Source: Chenopodium formosanum
Lineage: Eukaryota; Streptophyta; Magnoliopsida; Caryophyllales; Amaranthaceae
DNA length: 64,000 nt
Assembly (NCBI GenBank): GCA_024500155.1
Contig: CM044879.1
Location: 19,235,572 to 19,299,571, forward strand
Direction: 5' to 3'
Position numbers and translations under genes: made by a program. Numbering within the stretch: the first letter of the stretch is position 1; every line of letters begins with the position of its first letter. The notes beneath the pieces are model-generated. The model was not told the origin of the DNA, did not search any database, and saw nothing but the letters and a program-made list of their open reading frames with translations. Of the stretch, positions 26,500 through 38,450 are shown piece by piece.

Positions 26500-29400
26500 A
26501 ACAAAGTTTTTTTAATCAAATGAAAGTCAAATGTATTAAAAAAAGCCAATTGAGTCAAATGAAAGTCAAACACTTTCAACAAAGCTTTTAGAATCAAATG
26601 AAAGTCAAATACATTCAAACAAAGCTTTTTGAATCAAATGAAAGTCAATTGCATTCCACAATGCGAATTGGGTCGAATGAAAGTCAAACACATTCAACAA
26701 AGCAAATTGAGTCAAATGAAAGTGAAACATATTCAAACAAAGCTTTTTGAATGAAATGAAAGTCAAATGCATTCAACAAAGCTAATTGAGTCAAATGAAA
26801 GTCAAACACTTTCAACAAAGCTTTTAGAATCAAATGAAAGTCAAATACATTCAAACAATGCTTTTTAAATTAAATGAAAGTCAATTGCATTCCAAAATGC
26901 TAATTGAGTGAAATGAAAGTCAAACACATTCAACAAAGCTAATTGAGTCAAATGAAAGTCAAACACATTCAGACAAAGCTTTTTGAATCAATTGAAAGTC
27001 AAATGCATTCAACAAAGCAAATTGAGTCAAATGAAAGTTAAACACTTTAAAAAAAAGCTTTTTGAATCAAATGAAAGTCAAATACATTGAAACAAAGCTT
27101 TTTGAATTAAATGAAAGACAATTGCATTTCACAATGCTAATTGAGTCAAATGAAAGTCATACATATTCAACAAAGCTAATTGAGTCAAATGAAAGTCAAA
27201 CACATTCAAACAAAGCTTTTTGAATCAAGTGAAAGTCAAATGCATTGAACAAAGATAATTGAGTCAAATGAAATTCAAACACTTTCAACAAAAATTTTAG
27301 AATCATATGAAAGTCAAATACAACCAAACAAAGCTTTTTGAATCAAATGAAAGTCAATTGCATTCCACAATGCTAATTGAGTCACATGAACGTCAAACAC
27401 ATTCAACAAAGCTACTTGAGTCAAATTAAAGTCAAACACATTCAAACAAAGCTTTTTGAATCAAATGAAAGTCAAATGCATTCAACAAAGTTAATTCAGT
27501 CAAATGAAAGTTAAACACTTTAAACAAAGCTTTTAGAATCAAATGAAAGTCAAATACATTCAAACAAAGCTTTTTTAATCAAATGAAAGTCAATTGCATT
27601 CCACAATGCTAATTGAGTCAAATGAACGTCAAACACATTCAACAAAGCTAACTAAGTCAAATTAAAGTCAAACACATTCAAACAAAGCTTTTTGAATCAA
27701 ATGAAAGTCAAATGCATTCAACAAAGCTAATTGAGTCAAATGAAAGTCCAACACTTTCAACTAAGCTTTTAGAATCAAATGAAAGTCAAATACATTCAAA
27801 GAAAGCTTTTTCAATCAAATGAAAGTCAATTGCATTCCAAAATGAATTTCAAATACTTTCAAACAAAGCTTTTTCAATTAAATAAAAGTCAATTGCATTC
27901 CACAATGCTAATTGAGTCAAATGAAAGTCACACACATTCAACCAAGCTAATTGAGTCAAATGAAAGTCAAATACATTCAAACAAAGATTTTTGAATCAAA
28001 AGAAAGTCAATTGCATTCCACAATGCTAATTGAGTCAAATGAAAGTCAACCACTTTCAACAAAGCTAATTGATTCAAATGAACGTCAAACACATTCAACA
28101 AAGCCAACTAACTCAAATTAAAGTCAAACACATTCAAACAACCCTTTTTGAATCAAATGAAAGTCAAATGCATTCGACAAAGCTAAATGAGTCAAATGAA
28201 AGTCAAACACTTTCAACAAAGCTTTTAGAATCAAATGAAAGTCAAATACATTCAAACAAAGCTTTTTGAATCAAATGAAAGTCAATTGCATTCCACAATG
28301 CTAATTGAGTCAAACACATTCAACAAAGCAAATTGAGTAAACTGAAAGGTAAACACATTTAAACAACGCTTTTTGAATCAAATAAAAGTCAAATGCATTA
28401 AACAAAACTAATTGAATCAAATGAAAGTCAAACACTTTCTACAAAGCTTTAAGAATCGAATGAAAGTTAAATACATTCAAACAAAGCTTTTTGAATCAAA
28501 TGAAAGTCAATTGCATTCCACAATGCTAATTGAGTCAAATGAAAGTTAAACACATTCAACAAAGCTAATTAGGTCAAATGAAAATCAAACACTTTCAACA
28601 AAGCTTTTAGAATCAAATGAAAATCAAATATATTTTAACAAAGCTTTATGAATAAAATGAAAGACAATTGCTTTCCACAATCCTAATTGAGTTAAATAAA
28701 AGTTAAACACATTCAACAAAGCTAATTGAGTCAAATGAAAGTCAAACACATTCAAACAAAGCTTTTTGAATCAAATGAATGTCAAATGCATTCAACAAAG
28801 CTAATTAAGTCAAATGTACGTCAAACACTTTCAACAAACCTTTTAGAATCAAATGGAAGTAAAATACATTCAAACAAAGCTTTTTGAATCAAATGACAGT
28901 TAATTGCATTCCACAATACTAATTGAGTCAAAGTAAAGTCAAACACATTCAACAAAGCTAATTGAGTCAAATGAAAGTCAAACACATTCAAACAAAGCTT
29001 TTTGAATAAAATGAAAGTTACATGCATTCAACAAAGTTAATTGAGTCAAATGAAAGTCTAACACTTTCAACAAAGCTTTTAGAATCAAATAAAGTCAAAT
29101 ACATTCAAACAAAGATTTTTGAATCAAATGAAAGTCAATTGCATTCCACAATGCTAATTAAGTCAAACACATTCAACAAAGCAAATTGAATCAACTGAAA
29201 GGTAAACACATTTAAACAATGCTTGTTGAATCAAATAAAAGTCAAATGCATTAAACAAAACTAATTGAATCAAATGAAAGTCAAACACTTTCAACAAAGC
29301 TTTTAGAATCGAATGAAAGTGAAATACATTCAAACAAAGCTTTTTAAATCAAATGAAATCAATTGCATTCCACAATGCTAATTGAGTCAAATGTAAGTTA

Positions 29401-32400
29401 AACACATTCAACAAAGCTAATTAGGTCAAATGAAAATCAAACACTTTCAACAAAGTTTTTAGAATCAAATGAAAGTCAAATATATTTTAACAAAGCTTTT
29501 TGAATAAAATGAAAGACAATTGCTTTCCACAATCCTAATTGAGTTAAATAAAAGTTAACACATTCAACAAAGCTAATTGAATCAAATGAAAGTCAAACAC
29601 ATTCAAACAATGCTTTTTGAATCAAATGAATGTCAAATGCATTTAACAAAGCTAATTAAGTCAAATGTACGTCAAACACTTTCAACAAACCTTTTAGAAT
29701 CAAATGGAAGTAAAATACATTCAAACAAAGCTTTTTGAATCAAATGACAGTCAATTGCATTCCACAATACTAATTGAGTCAAAGTAAAGTCAAACACATT
29801 CAACAAAGCTAATTGAGTCAAATGAAAGTCAAACACATTCTAACAAAGCTTTTTGAATAAAATGAAAGTTAAATGCATTCAACAAAGCTAATTGAGTCTA
29901 ATGAAAGTCTAACACTTTCAACAAAGCATTTAGAATCAAATGAAAGTCAAATACATTCAAACAAAGCTTTTTGAATCAAATAAAAGTCAATTGCATTCAA
30001 CAATGCTAATTGAGTCACATGAAAGTCAGACACATTGAACAAAGCTAATTGACTCAAATGAAAGTCAAACACATTCAAACAATGCTTTTTGAATCAAATG
30101 AAAATCAAATGCATTCAACAAAGCCATTTGAGTAAAATGAAAGTCAAACACTTTCAACAAAGCTTTTAGAATCAAATGAAAGTCAAATAAATTCAAACAA
30201 AGCTTTTTGAATCAAATGAAAGTCAATTGCATTCCACAATGCTAATTGAGTCAAATGAAAGTCAAACACATTTCACAAAGCTAATTAGGTCAAATGAAAA
30301 TCAAACACTTTCAACAAAGCTTTTAGAATCAAATGAAAGTCAAATATATTTTAACAAAGCTTTTTTAATAAAAAGAAAGCAAATTGCATTCCACAATGCT
30401 AATTGAGTTAAATGAAAGTCAAAAACATTCAACAAGGCTAATTGAGTCAAATGAAAGTCAAACACATTCATATAAAGCTTTTTGAATCAAATGAAAGTCA
30501 AATGCATTCAACAAAGCTAATTAAGTCAAATGAACGTCAAACACTTTCAACAAACCTTTTAGAATCAAATGGAAGTAAAATACATTCTAACAAAGCTTTT
30601 TGAATCAAATGAAAGTCAATTGAATTCCACAATACTAATTGAGTCAAAGTAAAGTCAAACACATTCAACAAAACAAATTGAGTCAAATGAAAGTCAAACG
30701 CATTCAAACGAAGCTTTTTGAATCTAATGAAAGTATAATGCATTCAACAAAGCTAATTAGGTCAAATGAAAATCAAACACTTTCAACAAAGCTTTTAGAA
30801 TCAAATGAAAGTCAAATATATTTTAACAAAGCTTTTTGAATAAAATGAAAGACAATTGCTTTCCACAATCCTAATTGAGTTAAATAAAACTTAAACACAT
30901 TCAACAAAGGTAATTGAGTCAAATGAAAGTCAAACACATTCAATCAAAGCTTTTTGAATCAAATGAAAGTTAAATGCATTCAACAAAGCTAAATGAGTCA
31001 AATGAAAGTCTAACAATTTCAATAAAGCTTTTAGAATCAAATGAAAGTAAAATACATTCAAACAAAGCTTTTTGAATCAAATAAAAGTCAATTGCATTCC
31101 ACAATGCTAATTGAGTCAAATGAAAGTCAGACACATTAAACAAAGCTAATTGGTTCAAATGAAAGTCAAACACATTCAAACAAAGCTTTTTGAATCAAAT
31201 GAAAGTTAAATGCATTCAACAAAGCCAATTAAGTCAAATGAAAGTCAAACACTTTCAACAAAGCTTTAAGAATCAAATGAAAGTCAAATACATTCAAACA
31301 AAGCTTTTTGAATCAAATGAAAGTCAATTTCATTCCACAATGCTAATTGAGTCAAATGAATGTCAAACACATTCAACAAAGCTAATTGGGTCAAATGAAA
31401 GTCAAAAACATTCAAACAAAGCTTTTTGAATCAAATGAAAGTCAAATGCATTCAACAAAGCTAATTGAGTCAAATGAAAGTCAAACACTTTAAACAAAGC
31501 TTTTAGAATTAAATTAAAGTCAAATACATTCAAACAAAGCTTTTTAAAATCAAATGAAAGTCAATTGCATTCCACAATGGTAATTGAGTTGAATGAAAGT
31601 CAAACACATTCAAACAAAGCTTTTTGAATCAAATGAAAGTCGAATGCATTCAATAAAGCTAATTGAGTTAAATAAAAGCCAAACACTCTCAACAAAGCTT
31701 TTAGAACCAAATGAAAGTCAAATACATTCAAACAAAGGTTTTTGAATCAAATGAAAGTCAATTGCATTCCACAATGCTAATTGAGTCAAATGAAAACCAA
31801 ACACTCTCAACAAAGCTTTTAGAATCAAATGAAAGTCAAACAAATTCAAACAAAGGTTTTTGAATCAAATGAAAGTCAAATGCATTCAACAAAGCTAATT
31901 GAGTCAAATGAAAGTCAAACTTTTTTAACAAAGATTTTAGAATCAAACGAAAGTCAAATACATTTAAACAAAACTTTTTGAATTAAATGAAAGTCAATTG
32001 CATTCCACAAAGCTAAATGAGGCAAATGAAAGTCAAACACATTCAACAAAGCTAATTGAGTCAAATGAAAGTCAAACACATTCAAACAAAGCTTTTTGAA
32101 TCAAATGAAAGTCAAATGCATTCAACAAAACTTATTGAGTCAAACGAAAATCAAACACTTTCAACAAAGCTTTTAGAATCAAATGAAAGTCAATTCCATT
32201 CCACAATGCTAATTGAGTCAAATGAAAGTCAAACACATTCAAACAAAGGTTTTTGAATCAAATGAAATTCAAATGCATTCAACAAAGCTAATTGAGTCAA
32301 ATGAAAGTCAAACACTTTAAACAAAGCTTTTAGAATCAAATGAAAGTAAAAAACATTCAAAAAAGCTTTTTAATCAAATGAAAGTCAATTGCATTCCACA

Positions 32401-34178
32401 ATGTTAATTGAGTCAAATGAATGTCAAACACATTCAACAAAAGCTAATTGAGTCAAATGAAAGTCAAACACATTCAAACAAAGCTTTTTGAATCAAATGA
32501 AAGTCAAATGCATTCAACAAAGCTAATTGAGTCAAATGAAAGTCAAACACATTCAACAAAGCTTTTAGAATCAAATAAAAGTCAAATACATTCAAACAAA
32601 GGTTTTTGAATCAAATGAAAGTCAATTGATTTTCAAAATGCTAATTGAGTCAAATGAAAACCAAACACTCTCAACAAAGCTTTTAGAATCAAATGAAAGT
32701 CAAAGAAATTCAAACAAAGGTTTTTGAATCAAATGAAAGTCAAATGCATTCAACAAAGCTAATTGAGTCAAATGAAAGTCCAACTTTTATAACAAAGATT
32801 TTAGAATCAAATGAAAGTCAAAGACATTCAAACAAGGCTTTTTGAATTAAATGAAAGTCAATTGCATTCCACAAAGCTAAATGAGTCAAATGAAAGTCAA
32901 ACACATTCAACAAAGCTAAATGAGTCAAATGAAAGTCAAACACATTCAAACAGTGCTTTTGGAATCTAATAAAAGTCAAACACATTCAACAAAGCTAATT
33001 GAGTCAAATGAAAGTTTAACACATTCAAACAAAGCTTTTTGAATCAATTGAAAGTCAAATGCATTCAACAAAGCTAATTGAGTAAAATGAAAGTTAAACA
33101 CTTTCAACAAAGCTTTTAGAATCAAATTAAAGTCAAATACATTCAAACAAAGCTTTTTGAATTAAAAGAAAGTCAATTGCATTCCACAATGCTAATTGAG
33201 TCAAATGAAAATCAAACACATTCAACAATGCTAATTGAGTCAAATGAAAGTCAAACACATTCAAACAAAGCTTTTTGAATCAAATGAAAGTCAAATGCAT
33301 TCAACAAAGCTAATTGAGTCAAATAAAAGTCAAACACATTCAACAAAGCTTTTAGAATCAAATGAAAGTCAAATACATTCAAAAAAAGCTTTTTGAATCA
33401 AATGAAAGTCAATTGCATTCCACAATGCTAATTGAGTCAAATGAAAGTCAAACACATTTAACAAAGCTAATTGAGTCAAATGAAAGTCAAACATATTCAA
33501 ACAAAGTTTTTTTTAATCAAATTAAAGTCAAATGTATTATAAAAAGCCAATTGAGTCAAATGAAAGTCAAACACTTTCAATAAAGCTTTTAGAATCAAAT
33601 GAAAGTCAAATACATTCAAACAAAGCTTTTTGAATCAAATGAAAGTCAATTGCATACCACAATGCTAATTGAGTCGAATGAAAGTCAAAAACATTCAACA
33701 AAGCAAATTGAGTCAAATGAAAGTCAAAGACATTCAAACAAAGCTTTTTGAATAAAATGAAAGTCAAATGCATTCAACAAAGCTAATTGAGTCAATTGAA
33801 AGTCAAACACTTTTAACAAAGCTTTAGAATCAAATGAAACTGAAATACATTCAAACAAAGCTTTTTGAATCAAATGAAAGTCAATTGCATTCAAGAATGC
33901 TAATTGAGTCAAATGAAAGTCAAACACATTCAACAAAGCTAATTAAGTCAAATGAAAGTCAAACACATTCAAACAAAGGTTTTTGAATCAAATGAAAGTC
34001 AAATGCATTCAACAAAGCTAATTGAGTCAAATGAGAGTCAAACACATTCAACAAAGCTTTTAGAATCAAATAAAAGTCAAATACATGCAAACAAAGCTTT
34101 GTGAATTAAATGAAAGTCAATTGCATTCCACAAAGCTAAATGAGTCAAATGAAAGTCAAACAGATTCAACAAAGCTAA
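26500..34178 (+). repeat. Satellite array, forward, divergent hexamer domain
   Basis: Forward-orientation array with more substitutions per monomer than the left domain and a generally regular hexamer order. It holds a ~0.85-kb super-repeat (28,309-30,890). A shorter match links ~31,787 with 32,651 (offset 864, shared CAAATGAAAACCAAAC), and another links 26,381-26,520 with 33,381-33,520 (offset 7,000). No gene or other sequence class is visible. It ends at the inversion joint. Confidence 0.94.
28309..30890 (+). repeat. ~0.85-kb super-repeat, about three copies
   Basis: The rare AATTAGGTCAAATGAAAATC variant occurs at 28,565, 29,417, 30,281 and 30,752 (spacings 852, 864, 471). CAAATGGAAG occurs at 28,850, 29,701 and 30,566 (851, 865). 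Two copies (28,309 and ~29,160) share a monomer shortened by 11 bp, where GAGTC/AAGTC runs straight into AAACACATTC. The repeat unit is therefore about 22 monomers, copied at least twice, with small later changes. Confidence 0.8.
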
Positions 34179-34190
34179 TGCGACTTTCAT
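34171..34190. other. Orientation-switch joint of the satellite array
   Basis: To the left, a forward monomer reads AACAAAGCTAAT and stops. To the right, a reverse-orientation monomer begins in mid-unit as AATGCGACTTTCATTTGATT. The same right-hand sequence is found uninterrupted at 35,707 and 40,800, preceded there by the expected GTTG. The two arms overlap by AAT (34,177-34,179), so the join has about 3 bp of microhomology and no inserted spacer. Both breakpoints fall inside monomers. Confidence 0.93.
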
Positions 34191-34490
34191 TTGATTTAAA
34201 AATCTTTGTTTGAATGTGCTTAACTTTCATTTGACTCAATTAGCTTTGTTGAATGCATTTGACTTTCATTTGATTCAAAAAGCTTTGTTTGAATGTGTTT
34301 GACTAAAGTATGATTCTAAAAGCTAGGTTGATAGTGTTTGACTTTCATTTGACTCAATTAGCTTTGTTGAATTCATTTGACTTCCATTTGATTAAAAAAG
34401 CTTTATTTGAAATTGTTTGACTTTCATTTTACTCTATTAGCTTTAATGAATGCATTTGACTTTCATTTGATTCAAAACCTTTGTTTGAAT
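34179..34490 (-). repeat. Block next to the inversion joint, repeated at 35,709-36,020
   Basis: Matches 35,709-36,020 at offset 1,530, including the rare TGCGACTTTCAT start and the AGCTAGGTTGATAG variant (34,321 and 35,851). The first part recurs again at about 40,802. Because the 35,709 copy is intact across the point where 34,179 begins, it shows what the reverse array looked like before it was joined to forward sequence. Confidence 0.8.
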
Positions 34491-35979
34491 GTGTTTGACT
34501 TTCATTTGACTCAATTAACTTTGTTAAATGCAATTGAGTTTCAATTGATTTAAAAATCTTAGTTTGAATGTGTTTGACTTTCATTTTGCTCAATTAGCTT
34601 TGTTGAATGCATTTGACTTTCATTTGATTCAAAAAGCTTTATTTGAATGTGTTTGACTTTCATTTGACTCAATTAGCTTTGTTGAATGTATTTGACTTTC
34701 ATTGATTAAAAAAGCTTTGTTTGAATGTGTTTGACTTTCATTTGGCTCAATTACTTTTGTTGAATGTATTTGACTTTCATTGATTAAAAAAGCTTTGTTT
34801 GAATGTGTTTGACTTTCATTTGACTCAATTAGCTTTGTTGAATGTGTTTGACTTTCATTTGACTCAGTTAGCATTGTGGAATGCAATTGACTTTCATTAG
34901 ATTCAAAAAGCTTTGTATGAATGTATTTGACTTTCATTTGATTCTAAAAACTTTGGTTGAAAGTGTTTGATATTCATTTGACTCAACTAGCTTTGTTGAA
35001 TGCATTTGACTTTCATTTGATTCCAAAAGCTTTGATTGAATGTTTTTTACTTTAATTTGATTCTAACAGCTTTGTTGAAAGTGTTTGACTTTCATTTGAC
35101 TCAATTAGCTTTGTTGAATGCATTAGACTTTCATTTGATTCAAAAAGCTTTGTTTGAATGTGTTTAACTTTCATTTGACTCTATTAGCTTTGTTGAACGC
35201 ATTTGACTTTCATTTGATTTAAAAAGATATGTTCGAATGTGTTTGACATTCATTTGACTCAATTAGCTTTGTTGAATGTGTTTGACTTTAATTTGACTCA
35301 ATTAGTATTGTGGAATGCATATGACTTTCATTTGATTCAAAAAGCTATGTTTGAATGTGTTTGACTTTCATTTGACTCAAATAGATTTGTTGAATGTGTT
35401 TGACATTCATTTAATCAATTATTATTGTGGAATGCAATTGACTTTCATTTGATTCCAAAAGCTTTGTTTGAATGTTTTTTACTTTCATTTGATTCTAAAA
35501 GCTTTGTTGAAAGTGTTTCACTTTCATTTGACTCAATTAGCTTTGTTGAATGCATTAGACTTTAATTTGATTCAAAAAGCTTTGTTTGAATGTGTTTAAC
35601 TTTCATTTGACTCTATTAGCTTTAATGAATGCATTTGACTTTCATTTGATTCAAAAAGCTATATTTGAATGTGATTGACTTTTATTTGACTCAATTAACT
35701 TTGTTGAATGCGACTTTCATTTTATTTAAAAATCTTTGTTTGAATGTGTTTAACTTTCATTTGACTCAATTAGCTTTGTTGAATGCATTTGACTTTCATT
35801 TGATTCAAAAAGCTTTGTTTGAATGTGTTTGACTAACGTATAATTCTAAAAGCTAGGTTGATAGTGTTTGACTTTCATTTGACTCAATTAGCTTTGTTGA
35901 ATTCATTTGACTTCCATTTGATTAAAAAAGCTTTATTTGAAATTGTTTGACTTTCATTTTACTCTATTAGCTTTAATGA

Positions 35980-37600
35980 ATGTATTTGACTTTCATTTGA
36001 TTCAAAACCTTTGTTTGAAAGTGTTTGACTTTCATTTGATTCTAAAAACTTTGGTTGAAAGTGTTTGATATTCATTTGACTCAACTAGCTTTGTTGAATG
36101 CATTTGACTTTCATTTGATTCCAAAAGCTTTGTTTGAATGTTTTTTACTTTAATTTGATTCTAACAGCTTTGTTGAAAGTGTTTGACTTTCATTTGACTC
36201 AATTAGCTTTGTTGAATGCATTAGACTTTCATTTGATTCAAAAAGCTTTGTTTAAGGTGTTTAACTTTTATTTGACTCTATTAGCTTTAAAGAATGAATT
36301 TGACTTTCATTTGATTCAAAAAGCTTTGTTTAAATGTGTTTGACTTTCATTTGACTCAATCAGCTTTGTTTAATGCAATTGACTTTCATTTGATTCAAAA
36401 GGATTTGTTTTAATGTTTTTTACTTTCATTTGATTCTACAACCTTTGTTGAAAGTGTTTGACTTTCATTTGACTCAATTAGCTTTGTTGAATGCATTAGA
36501 CTTTCATTTGATTAAAAAATCTTTGATTGAATGTGTTTAACTTTCATTTGACTCAATAGCTTTGTTGAATGCATTTAACTTTCATTTGATTCTAAAAGCT
36601 TTGTTTGAATGTGTTTGACTTACGTATGATTCTAAAAGCTATGTTGATAGTGTTTGACTTTCATTTGACTCAATTAGCTTTGTTGAATGCATTTGACTTT
36701 CATTTGATTTAAAAAGCTTTGTTTGAATGTGTTTGACTTTCATTTGACTCAATTAGTTTTAATGAATGCATTTGACTTTCATTTGATTCAAAAACCTTTG
36801 TTTGAATGTGTTTGACTTTCATTTGACGCAATTAGCTTTGTTTAATTCAATTGACTTTCATTTGACTCAAAAAGCTTTGTTTGAATTTTTTTGACTTTCA
36901 TTTGATTCTAAAAGCTTTGTTGAGAGTGTTTGACTTTCATTTGACTCAATTATCTTTGTGGAATGCAATTGACTTTCATTTTATTTAAAAAGCTTTGTTT
37001 GAACGTATTTGATTTTCATTTGATTCTAAAAGCTTTGTTGAAAGTGTTTGACTCAATTAGCTTTGTTGAATGCATTTTATTTTCATTTGATTCGAAATGC
37101 TTTATTTACATGTGTTCCATTTTCATTTGACTCTATTAGCTTTGTTGAATTTGTTTGACTTTCATTTGACGGAATTAGCGTAGTGGAATGCAATTGACTT
37201 TCATTTGATTCAAAAAGCTTTGAATGAATGTATTTGACTTTAATTTGATTCTAAAAGCTTTGTTGAAAGTGTTTGACTTTCATTTGACTCAATTAGCTTT
37301 GTTGATTGCATTTGACTTTCATTTTATTCAAAAATCTTTGTTTGAATGGGTTTTACTTTCATTTGACTCAATTAGCTTTGTTGAATGCAATTGACTTTCA
37401 TTTGATTCAAAAAGCTTTATTTGAATATGTTTGACTTTCATTTGACTCAATTAGATTTGTTGAATGTATTTGACTTTCATTTGATTAAAAAAGTTTTGTT
37501 TGAAAGTGTTTGACTTTCATTTGACTCAATTACCTTTGTTGAATGTGTTTACCATTCATTTGACTCAATTAGCATTGTGGAATGGAATTGACTTTCATTT
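35980..37600 (-). repeat. ~11-kb-distant duplicated block, copy 1
   Basis: Matches 46,940-48,580 at offset 10,957-10,980. Shared rare variants include CTACAACCTTTG, GACTTACGTATGATTC (36,609) and CGAAATGC. The offset steps by 11 bp at two places. Copy 1 lacks ACTTTCATTTG at 37,050/37,051, and copy 2 has an extra 11-mer at 48,446-48,467. Confidence 0.84.
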
Positions 37601-38450
37601 GATTCAAAAAGCTTTGTTTGATTGTGTTTGACTTTCATTTGACTCAATTAGCTTTGTTTAATTGTGTTTGACTTTCATTTCACTCAATTAGTCAATTAGC
37701 TTTGTTGATAGTGTTTGACTTTCATTTAACTCTATTAGCTTTGTTGAATGCATTTTACTTTCATTTGATTCAAAAAGCTTTGTTTAAATGTGTTTGACTT
37801 TCATTTGATTCAATTAGCTTTGTTAAAAGTGTTTGACTTTCATTTAACTCAATTAGCTTTGTTGAATGCATTTGACTTTCATTTGATTTTAAAAGCTTTG
37901 TTTGAATGTGTTTGACTTTCATTTGACTCAATTAGTTTTAATGAATGCATTTGACTTTCATTTGATTCAAAAACCTTTGTTTGAATGTGTTTGACTTTCA
38001 TTTGACATAATTAGCTTTGTTTAATTCAATTGACTTTCATTTGACTCAAAAAGCTTTATTTGAATTTTTTTGACTTTCATTTGATTCTAAAAGCTTTGTT
38101 GAGAGTGTTTGACTTTCATTTGACTCAATTATCTTTGTGGAATGCAATTGACTTTTATTTTATTTAAAAAGCTTTGTTTGAACGTATTTGATTTTCATTT
38201 GATTCTAAAAGCTTTGTTGAAAGTGTTTGACTTTCATTTGACTCAATTAGCTTTGTTGAATGCATTTTATTTTCATTTGATTCGAAATGCTTTATTTGAA
38301 TGTGTTTCACTTTCATTTGACTCTATTAGCCTTGTTGAATTTGTTTGACTTTCATTTGACGGAATTAGCGTTGTGGAATGCAATTGACTTTCATTTGATT
38401 CAAAAAGCTTTGAATGAATGTATTTGACTTTCATTTGATTCTAAAAGCTT
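36680..38450 (-). repeat. 1,179-bp tandem duplication
   Basis: The sequence from about 36,680 recurs at offset 1,179 (36,682 with 37,861; 37,001 with 38,180). Past the 11-bp deletion at 37,050 the offset becomes 1,190 (37,091 with 38,281). The unit is essentially five 236-bp hexamers (1,180). The distant copy at 47-49 kb has the region only once, so either this duplication is younger than the 11-kb one or the distant copy lost a unit. Confidence 0.83.

Larger units (their letters stand above)
20971..26500 (+). repeat. Satellite array, forward hexamer domain with 1.96-kb and 669-bp duplications
   Basis: Forward-orientation monomers arranged mostly as the regular 236-bp hexamer. It lacks the 50-bp and CACAGTC variants of the left domain. 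Contains the block pair 21,181-22,630 / 23,141-24,629 and a 669-bp tandem pair 24,811-26,148. Divergence between adjacent hexamers looks higher than in the left domain. No gene or non-satellite sequence is visible. Confidence 0.95.

Noticed and set aside
1..34178. CRISPR-like regular repeats
   Set aside because: Units are directly contiguous 39/40-bp monomers with no unique spacers, and the array extends for tens of kb in eukaryote-type organisation.
34629..34937. 102-codon open frame, the longest in the window
   Set aside because: Same 13-residue repeat (SNESQTHSTK type) with no non-repeat domain; explained by a few variant monomers that avoid the usual frame break.
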